Part shown: positions 1 through 4,220 of the stretch, piece after piece
How the letters are laid out: every line of letters starts with the position of its first letter
How positions within the stretch are numbered: position 1 is the first letter of the stretch
Source of the DNA: Tepidisphaeraceae bacterium
Lineage (GTDB): Bacteria; Planctomycetota; Phycisphaerae; Tepidisphaerales; Tepidisphaeraceae
Length of the DNA stretch: 6,638 nucleotides
Assembly: GCA_025450555.1 (NCBI GenBank)
Contig: JANWHF010000180.1
Location: forward strand, 1-6,638
Direction: 5' to 3'
Translations under genes and position numbers: made by a program
The notes under the pieces: generated by a model
Seen by the model: only the letters and a program-made list of their open reading frames with translations
Databases searched by the model: none
What the model was told of the DNA's origin: nothing

Positions 1-81
1 AAAATCGAGCCGCAGCTCATCACTCAGGAAAACAAGGACGATCCGAAGATCCGGGAATTACTGGCGCCGAACGTGAAGTGA
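1..81 (+). CDS. C-terminal end of a possible sugar-type periplasmic binding protein (partial)
   Basis: An open frame enters from the left edge and gives 26 residues before a TGA stop at 79-81. The tail contains PQLITQENKDDPKIRELLAP. In the ribose/sugar ABC-transporter binding proteins (RbsB-like, Peripla_BP_4), a C-terminal segment of the type 'vvT.eNvddp.v..ll.P' is common, so this is a plausible match. Only the last few percent of a protein is visible, so the family call is an inference from one short motif. The stop codon abuts the large palindrome that begins at 82, and the gene converges on greA. Any protein with a similar tail would look the same here. Confidence 0.45.
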   Translation, partial: KIEPQLITQENKDDPKIRELLAPNVK

Positions 82-424
82 TGAAGAAGAATCACCACGG
101 AGGCACGGAGACACGGAGGTGTGGTTCCGCTGAGGTGTGGGCCGACGCGGGGGATGGCTTCTCGATGAAGGATATTAACCGCTGATAAACGCTGATGAAC
201 GCAGATTGAGAAGAGGATCTAAATCATTTCAAAATCCGTGAGCGCAAGGTCATAACAAGTCTATCAAAAGGATTTTGAAAGGCTTGAGCACGCCTTAATC
301 TGCGTTCTTCTGCGTTTATGTGCGGTTAATTCATCTTCAAAATGGAGTCCCCCGCAGCGGCGCTCGTTTCAGCAGAACCCGGCCTCCGTGTCTCCGTGCC
401 TCCGTGGTGAAACCTCTTCTTCAG
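82..424. repeat. Large nested palindromic intergenic element between convergent genes
   Basis: The whole gap between the stop of the left gene (81) and the stop of greA (425) is one concentric inverted repeat centred near 252. The outer arms are 92-119 and 383-410, a perfect 28-bp match built on the words CACGGAG and ACACGGAGG. A further 9 bp pairs outside (82-90 with 415-423, TGAAGAAGA/TCTTCTTCA). Moving inward, GCGGGGGA at 147-154 pairs with TCCCCCGC at 348-355. Next, 174-207 pairs with 297-330 at 30 of 34 positions and is built on the words AACGCAGATT and ATAAACGC. Innermost, 227-237 pairs perfectly with 270-280 (TTTCAAAATCC/GGATTTTGAAA), leaving a loop of about 32 nt. No gene is seen inside. 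It could act as a bidirectional terminator for the two convergent genes, or be a dispersed non-autonomous repeat. There are no transposase genes or obvious target-site duplications. Confidence 0.88.
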
Positions 425-895
425 TTATTGCACGATCTCGAGGATCTTGAACTCCATCGTGCCGCGGGGGGCTTTGACTTTCACGGTTTCTCCGACTCGC
501 GCTTTCATCAGCGCATCGCCCATCGGGCTGCTGGCGGAGACGGGGAGAATATCGCTCTTAGGATCGGGGGGTTGAGCTTCACCGACGAGTCGGACGAGCT
601 GCTCGGTGTCGTCGCTTAAATCAAGCAGCTTCACGGTGTGCCCCAGGTAAACCATGTCTTCGGGAACATGTTCGCTGGAGACGACCGCGACGTTCTTAAG
701 CTTGGCTTCGAGCTCGGCCAGTTCGCGCTGGAGACTGCGGTTTTCTTCCTTGGCAAAGTGATACTCGGCATTTTCCGAAAGGTCGCCGAGGGCGGCCGCC
801 TTGCGGATGCGCTCCTGAACGTCGATGAGCGACTTGTTCAGATCCTCGCGCTTTTTCTCCAGCTGCGCCTTTTCGGCGGCACTCATGAGCTGCAT
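425..895 (-). CDS. greA: Transcription elongation factor GreA
   Basis: This 156-residue protein matches the GreA/GreB family in length (E. coli GreA is 158) and layout. Residues 1-75 form the charged N-terminal antiparallel coiled coil that enters the RNA polymerase secondary channel. Residues 80-156 form the C-terminal FKBP-like domain, with the typical SPMGDALMKARVGE segment and a C-terminal EFKILEIVQ strand. The coiled-coil tip reads GDLSENAEYHFAKEE. D38 and E41 match the acidic pair (D41/E44 in E. coli) that helps RNA polymerase cleave the 3' end of backtracked RNA. The ATG at 895 is chosen because GGGAG (903-907 on this strand) lies 7 nt upstream; the Met at residue 4 is spaced less well. 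The gene converges on the left partial gene and diverges from atpC. GreA rather than GreB is favoured by the tip sequence, though the two are close paralogues. Confidence 0.95.
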   Translation of the reverse strand: MQLMSAAEKAQLEKKREDLNKSLIDVQERIRKAAALGDLSENAEYHFAKEENRSLQRELAELEAKLKNVAVVSSEHVPEDMVYLGHTVKLLDLSDDTEQLVRLVGEAQPPDPKSDILPVSASSPMGDALMKARVGETVKVKAPRGTMEFKILEIVQ

Positions 896-902
896 GAAAC
901 AA

Positions 903-907
903 CTCCC
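903..907 (-). promoter_or_regulatory. greA ribosome binding site
   Basis: GGGAG on the minus strand sits 7 nt before the ATG at 895-893. It supports that start over the internal ATG three codons later. Confidence 0.7.
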
Positions 908-964
908 ACGACGCGATCTCGCGCCAAGAATTCTTAAGCCAAAATCACAACTTCACAAACGCGA

Positions 965-990
965 ACCACCGCGCGGCAAGGCGCGGTGGT
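965..990 (-). promoter_or_regulatory. GC-rich hairpin in the greA leader
   Basis: ACCACCGCGC (965-974) pairs perfectly with GCGCGGTGGT (981-990) around a 6-nt loop, giving a very stable 10-bp stem. If transcription starts near 1002, as the promoter at 1009-1036 suggests, this hairpin lies in the first few dozen nucleotides of the greA mRNA leader of about 107 nt. On the greA strand the stem is followed by UUCGCGUUUGUG, which is only mildly U-rich. It is therefore a poor classical intrinsic terminator but could be a pause, attenuation or RNA-stability element. The perfect pairing is seen; the function is inferred. Confidence 0.5.
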
Positions 991-1002
991 CATCAGCGTC
1001 AC

Positions 1003-1019
1003 AGGGGTATCATACCCCT
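1003..1019. promoter_or_regulatory. Perfect 17-bp dyad overlapping the greA -10 (candidate operator)
   Basis: AGGGGTAT-C-ATACCCCT has two perfect 8-bp arms around a single central base at 1011. This is the size and symmetry of a homodimeric repressor site. Read on the minus strand it contains TATGAT, the proposed -10 of greA, so a bound protein would block that promoter. The RNA form could not fold tightly because its loop is one base, which favours a DNA-level role. No regulator gene lies in the window to pair with it. Confidence 0.5.
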
Positions 1020-1036
1020 CATTAACCGGTTGGCAA
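1009..1036 (-). promoter_or_regulatory. Predicted sigma-70-type promoter of greA
   Basis: On the minus strand a -35 box TTGCCA (1031-1036, 5 of 6 consensus) and a -10 box TATGAT (1009-1014, 5 of 6) are separated by 16 bp. Transcription would start near 1002, leaving a leader of about 107 nt before the greA ATG. The boxes are seen in the sequence; promoter activity is inferred. Confidence 0.6.
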
Positions 1037-1126
1037 CGGTCCTTTTTGCCAATCGAACAAGGTTTTTAGTGCTTTCGCAGCGCGGTTCTGCTCGCACGAG
1101 CGCCGTTACGAGGCGAGCCATCCTAC

Positions 1127-1217
1127 GCGCCAAGAAGCGCCAAGGGCGCCAAGATCGCCAAGAGAATCATTTCAGTCTTGATTCTTGGCGGCCTTGGCTC
1201 CTTGGCGTTCTTGGCGC
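1127..1217. repeat. CGCCAAG word-repeat palindrome
   Basis: The left half (1127-1168) carries four CGCCAAG units starting at 1128, 1138, 1147 and 1156. The right half (1180-1217) carries the reverse complement CTTGGCG at 1184, 1201 and 1210, plus a degenerate CTTGGCT at 1193. The units recur every 8-10 bp, and the halves face each other across about 11 bp, so the element can fold into one long imperfect hairpin. It lies upstream of the atpC promoter. CGCCAAG/CTTGGCG runs of this kind are, from memory, common between genes in some environmental bacteria. No coding role is seen. Confidence 0.8.
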
Positions 1218-1265
1218 AAATCGGACGGCGCTCTCGCGCAAGAATTCACGTCCCGAGCGGCGAAA

Positions 1266-1294
1266 TTGACGACCGCGCGGCCAATCCATACACT
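1266..1294 (+). promoter_or_regulatory. Predicted sigma-70-type promoter of atpC
   Basis: TTGACG (1266-1271, 5 of 6 to TTGACA) and TACACT (1289-1294, 4 of 6 to TATAAT) are spaced by exactly 17 bp. The predicted start, near 1301, lies just before the AGGAG at 1307-1311, so the leader would be about 17 nt. This fits atpC being transcribed on its own from here. Confidence 0.55.
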
Positions 1295-1317
1295 CGCCGC
1301 CCTCATAGGAGCTTTGA

Positions 1318-1716
1318 ATGTCTTTTCGATGCGTGGTGGTGACGCCTGAGCAGCAGGCGCTGGATGAAACGGTGACGCAGGCGATCCTTCCGGCACACGA
1401 CGGAATGATCGGCATTCAGACCAACCGCGCCCCGCTGCTGGTCAAGCTGGGCATTGGGCCGCTGCGCGTCGATCTTCAGGGCGGCAAGCAGCGCACCTTC
1501 TTTGTCGACAGCGGCATCGCGCAAATGAAAGACAACGTGCTGACGGTTCTCACCGAACAGGCACTTCTTCCTGAAGAGATCGACGTCCCGGCAGCGATTG
1601 CTGAACTCGAAGCGGCCAAAGCGATGTCGACCAAAGATGCTCGAAGCCTCGAGCAGCGGCAGCGCGCCATGGCGCGCGGGGCGATGAAGCAGAAGCTGGC
1701 TGGGCGTTCGGCATGA
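1318..1716 (+). CDS. atpC: F1Fo ATP synthase epsilon subunit
   Basis: This 132-residue protein has the length and pattern of the F1 epsilon subunit, the small rotor-stalk protein that binds gamma and the c-ring and can inhibit ATP hydrolysis. The N-terminal beta-sandwich (residues 1-85) shows CVVVTPE (5-11), the signature AILPAHDGMIGI (22-33), NRAPLL (36-41, where most members have NHAPLL), and FFVDSGIAQMKDNVLTVL (61-78). Residues 86-132 form the predicted C-terminal helical hairpin, rich in Ala, Glu and Arg. AGGAG at 1307-1311 lies 6 nt before the ATG. The gene is oddly placed: atpC normally follows atpD, but here the upstream neighbour is greA on the other strand and the downstream neighbour converges on it. 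It is therefore an orphan, with its own promoter candidate at 1266-1294. Confidence 0.93.
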   Translation: MSFRCVVVTPEQQALDETVTQAILPAHDGMIGIQTNRAPLLVKLGIGPLRVDLQGGKQRTFFVDSGIAQMKDNVLTVLTEQALLPEEIDVPAAIAELEAAKAMSTKDARSLEQRQRAMARGAMKQKLAGRSA

Positions 1717-1763
1717 GGTCAGAACGCCAGTGACATCAACTGATTTCTTCTGCTTTTCCCAAT

Positions 1764-1782
1764 CACAGCCAGGATGGCTGTG
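1764..1782. terminator. Hairpin between convergent atpC and the OMP-like gene
   Basis: CACAGCCA (1764-1771) pairs perfectly with TGGCTGTG (1775-1782) around a 3-nt loop, in the 79-bp gap between two convergent stop codons. A second hairpin (TGTGCT 1779-1784 with AGCACA 1789-1794) overlaps it, so both cannot form at once. Neither strand has a proper U-tract after the stem, so intrinsic termination is a guess based on position. Confidence 0.4.
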
Positions 1783-1795
1783 CTGCAAAGCACAA

Positions 1796-2725
1796 TCAAT
1801 AATAGAAGCTGATTCCCACCCCTCCCCAGATGCGCGTGTCGGCACGCAGGTGATTCGCTAATCCATCTGAATAATAGAGGTACCCTTCCAGGTTCCACTG
1901 GCCATAGCGCGCGGGTGCGTTGAATAGCGTATTGAGCGAATAGCTTCCGATCAGGCCAAAGTTGTAATGCTGGAAGCCGGTGTCGGTCCTGCGGCCCGCG
2001 AGGGAGAATTGTGGATCACGCAGGACATAGGCGATGTCGGCGGTCGGCGTGAGCGTGACGCCGATGTCTTCGAAGACAAAATCGTGATGGACGCCGACCT
2101 CAAAGTAAAAGCCCTGATATTTGGCCACGTCGTAGGCGGCATAAAAGTAAGGCGAAAGGATTGGATGCTTGATGCGCAACGGCAGCGAATCGTCCAGTTG
2201 AAGCTTCCCCCAGACTTCCTGTGTATCGAGCGGCTTACGGTTGGGGTAGAGATAAGAATTGATGCCGCCTGAGATGATCAGCGGGCGAATGGTCCATTCG
2301 ACGCCGCCGTAGGGGCGGACTTCCTCGAAGCGCGATATCGGGTCCTGGTTAAATACATTGACAAACAACCCAATGAATGGATGAGGCAGCTTGCCCAGAT
2401 CGAAGTTCATTTCGCCGTTGAACTGCAAGGCATTTTCGGGGCTGTGGCCGAGGGTGCTCTGGTCAATGCCGCGATAGATGTAGTTGGAAAGATAGCTGCC
2501 GTTCAAGTGGAAATGGGCGCCGCCGCGGTTGATCGCTTGATCCGGCCCCTGGCCAAGCTGTGGGTACATGTTGGTGGTGTCATCGGCCATGTAGATGGGC
2601 CGATTGGGGAAGAGCGCGTCCGCTGGTGAATTCGCGGCCCCACGGACCGACTGCGCTTCGGCTCGCGCGGCCGATAGTGCCACTCCCGCCAATGCCAATG
2701 CCAACGCCCACACCCATCGCATCAT
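1796..2725 (-). CDS. Exported outer-membrane beta-barrel-like protein, unknown function
   Basis: With the start at 2725 the protein has 309 residues. Residues 1-24 are a classical signal peptide: MMRW, then a run of Ala/Leu/Val, ending in ARAEA before Q25. The mature part is rich in Tyr, Phe and Gly and in alternating strand-like stretches (for example FHLNGSYLSNYIYRG, EVGVHHDFVFEDIGVTL), and it ends in GVGISFYY, an aromatic end typical of barrel proteins. SYLSNYIYRGIDQS resembles the 'SdYvfRG.sqs' motif of the Gcw_chp/TIGR02001 family of uncharacterised proteins; this is recalled, not searched. An upstream ATG at 2815 would add 30 Arg/Pro-rich residues that spoil the signal peptide, and AAGGAG at 2733-2738 fits 2725. 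It diverges from the Liv operon, but a shared role is not shown. Confidence 0.75.
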   Translation of the reverse strand: MMRWVWALALALAGVALSAARAEAQSVRGAANSPADALFPNRPIYMADDTTNMYPQLGQGPDQAINRGGAHFHLNGSYLSNYIYRGIDQSTLGHSPENALQFNGEMNFDLGKLPHPFIGLFVNVFNQDPISRFEEVRPYGGVEWTIRPLIISGGINSYLYPNRKPLDTQEVWGKLQLDDSLPLRIKHPILSPYFYAAYDVAKYQGFYFEVGVHHDFVFEDIGVTLTPTADIAYVLRDPQFSLAGRRTDTGFQHYNFGLIGSYSLNTLFNAPARYGQWNLEGYLYYSDGLANHLRADTRIWGGVGISFYY

Positions 2726-2732
2726 GCCGAGA

Positions 2733-2738
2733 CTCCTT
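2733..2738 (-). promoter_or_regulatory. Ribosome binding site that fixes the OMP-like start
   Basis: AAGGAG on the minus strand lies 7 nt before the ATG at 2725-2723. It decides for the 309-residue form starting directly at the signal peptide, not the longer 339-residue frame. Confidence 0.75.
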
Positions 2739-2842
2739 CGGGGTCTTTCAGGGTCGAAACTGTAACGGGCGCAAGCGTATCGGGGAAGAGAGCGGGGAGA
2801 ATTCGCATTTGTCATATGGAAACGCGAATCGAAATGAGAGCC

Positions 2843-2907
2843 GAGATTTGAGGAAAGCCGTCCTTTCGGATTTGAGATCTGAAATTTGAGATTTGAAATC
2901 TCAGATC
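2843..2907. repeat. AT-rich TTTGAGAT-type repeat with nested dyads
   Basis: The word ATTTGAG occurs at 2846-2852, 2870-2876 and 2884-2890, and a related ATTTGAA occurs at 2891-2897. A perfect 15-nt dyad GAGATTT-G-AAATCTC spans 2888-2902. A larger stem pairs GATCTGAAATTT (2876-2887) with AAATCTCAGATC (2896-2907) with one mismatch, around an 8-nt loop. The composition is much richer in A and T than the flanking genes. The dyads could be protein sites, but the word-repeat style suggests a dispersed intergenic repeat. Confidence 0.7.
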
Positions 2908-2958
2908 ATGATCGTTCCGATGGTTGTGCGGATTCGGCTCTCCGAAGGCTGACTCGCC

Positions 2959-2987
2959 TTGCAGGCATTCCCCGGCACGGTTACATT
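2959..2987 (+). promoter_or_regulatory. Weak promoter candidate for the Liv operon
   Basis: TTGCAG (2959-2964, 3 of 6) and TACATT (2982-2987, 4 of 6) are 17 bp apart and about 64 bp before the binding-protein ATG. The spacing is ideal but the -35 is poor, so this is only a candidate. Confidence 0.3.
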
Positions 2988-3036
2988 TCGGGCCGTCATT
3001 CGTCATTGATTGGGGCGATTGAGGTTTTGCCTGACA

Positions 3037-3042
3037 CGGGAG
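3037..3042 (+). promoter_or_regulatory. Ribosome binding site that fixes the Liv binding-protein start
   Basis: CGGGAG lies 8 nt before the ATG at 3051. It supports starting at the lipoprotein signal peptide, not at the in-frame ATG at 2886, which lies inside the AT-rich repeat and would add 55 residues before the signal. Confidence 0.7.
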
Positions 3043-3050
3043 CAACTGGA

Positions 3051-4208
3051 ATGCGATGGACCTGCCTTGCTGGGTTGGCCGCTACATTGGCGTTGGCGCT
3101 GGCCGGGTGCAACAAATCGGGCAACTCCTCGTCAGCCAACAGCAATGAAATCGTGATCGGCCACGTGGCTTCGCTCACGGGCGACACCGCGACGTTCGGC
3201 GTCAGTGCCGACGAGGGCATCCGCCTGGCCCTCGAACAGATCAATTCCAAGGGCGGCGTGCTTGGAAAGCAGGTCAAGGTCATCACCGAAGATGATCGAT
3301 CGCTTTCGGACGAAGCCAAGACCGCGGCCAACAAGCTCATCACCCGCGATCATGTGTGTGCCCTGCTGGGCGAAATCGCCTCGAGCCGATCGATTGCCAT
3401 CGCCCCGGTGGCCGAGGATGCGAAGATTCCGATGCTCTCGCCCGGCAGCACCAATCCGAAAGTCACACAAGGCTACCAATACGTCTTCCGCAACTGCTTC
3501 ACCGATAATTTCCAGGGCGCGGCGATCGCCGACTTCGCGATGAAGCAGCTTGGCCTGAAGCAGTTCGCCATCCTCTATCCGGCCAACAGCGATTATGGCG
3601 TGGGCCTGCGCGACGTCTTCAAAAAGACGGTCGAGAAAAATGGCGGGCAGATCGTCGACCAGGAAGCCTACACCGAAAAGTCGGACGTCGATTTCCGCGG
3701 GCAGCTCACCAAGATCAAAAACGCCAATCCACAGGCCATTTTCGACAGCGGCTACTACACCGAAGCCGGTTTGATCGCGCAGCAGGCGCGCGAGCTGGGC
3801 ATCACCTGCCCGATCCTTGGCGGCGACGGGTGGGATTCAGACCAAACCATCAAGATCGGCGGCAAAGCCATCGAAGGCTGTTATTTCTCGAATCACTATT
3901 CGCCCGATGAAAACCGCCAGGAAGTGAAAGATTTCGTCGCCGCCTACGCGAAAAAGTATAACGGCAAAGTACCGGATGCTATGGCGGTGCTCGGATATGA
4001 CGCGATGAAGATCATGGCCGATGCGATCCAGCGGGCCGGCAGCACCGATGGCACGAAAATCCGCGACGCCTTGGCCGCAACAAAGAACTTCCCCGGCGTC
4101 AGCGGTTCGACGACCATCGACGCCAACCACAACGCGAGAAAACCAATCGTGATGGTGAAAATCGAGGACGGGCGCTTCAAATACGCCGGCACCGTCAATC
4201 CCGAATAA
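3051..4208 (+). CDS. Branched-chain amino acid-type ABC transporter substrate-binding lipoprotein (LivJ/LivK-like)
   Basis: This 385-residue protein captures the substrate for the Liv/HAAT-type ABC importer encoded next to it. It starts with a lipoprotein signal: MRW, a hydrophobic Ala/Leu stretch, and the lipobox LAGC, with the lipidated Cys at residue 20. A short Ser/Asn-rich linker follows. Residues 34-380 form the two-lobed Peripla_BP_6 fold: IVIGHVASLTGD at 34, GIRLALEQINSKGGVLG, the ligand-region segments SSRS (111-114) and SPGSTNP (130-136), AILYPANSDYG in the lobe crossover, GGDGWDS (257-263) and a late YDAMKIMADAI helix. Members bind Leu/Ile/Val, but relatives bind amides, urea or aromatic compounds, so the exact substrate is open. 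The stop is 12 nt before livH. Confidence 0.92.
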   Translation: MRWTCLAGLAATLALALAGCNKSGNSSSANSNEIVIGHVASLTGDTATFGVSADEGIRLALEQINSKGGVLGKQVKVITEDDRSLSDEAKTAANKLITRDHVCALLGEIASSRSIAIAPVAEDAKIPMLSPGSTNPKVTQGYQYVFRNCFTDNFQGAAIADFAMKQLGLKQFAILYPANSDYGVGLRDVFKKTVEKNGGQIVDQEAYTEKSDVDFRGQLTKIKNANPQAIFDSGYYTEAGLIAQQARELGITCPILGGDGWDSDQTIKIGGKAIEGCYFSNHYSPDENRQEVKDFVAAYAKKYNGKVPDAMAVLGYDAMKIMADAIQRAGSTDGTKIRDALAATKNFPGVSGSTTIDANHNARKPIVMVKIEDGRFKYAGTVNPE

Positions 4209-4220
4209 GCCGGCAATTCG

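Larger units (their letters stand above)
896..1317. other. Divergent greA/atpC intergenic region (422 bp), no gene
   Basis: This gap separates the divergent greA and atpC starts. It holds, in order from greA, the greA ribosome binding site, the leader hairpin, the dyad and greA promoter, the CGCCAAG palindrome and the atpC promoter. The short open frames crossing it have no recognisable protein features, no good ribosome binding sites, and run through the repeats, so I read none as a gene. Confidence 0.75.
2726..3050. other. Divergent intergenic region before the Liv operon (325 bp), no gene
   Basis: This gap contains the OMP-like gene's ribosome binding site, an AT-rich TTTGAGAT-type repeat (2843-2907), a weak promoter candidate and the ribosome binding site for the Liv binding protein. 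I found no convincing promoter on the minus strand for the OMP-like gene. Open frames across it are repeat-derived or out-of-context and have no protein features. Confidence 0.65.

Noticed and set aside
82..424. Insertion sequence or coding MITE
   Set aside because: There is no transposase and no clear target-site duplication, and the pairing continues into the centre instead of being limited to the ends. I keep it as a palindromic repeat of unknown origin.
1127..1217. CRISPR array
   Set aside because: The units are only 7 bp, the spacing is 8-10 bp, and the right half is inverted relative to the left. CRISPR arrays have longer direct repeats with unique spacers.
1303..1845. 180-codon open frame on the minus strand covering atpC
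   Set aside because: It is antisense to a clear atpC, is rich in His/Arg as expected of a shadow frame, and has no recognisable domain or ribosome binding site.
2886..3050. Longer 440-residue form of the Liv binding protein starting at 2886
   Set aside because: The extra 55 residues begin inside the AT-rich repeat, place a charged segment before the lipoprotein signal, and have no ribosome binding site. ATG 3051 has CGGGAG at good spacing and starts the signal peptide.
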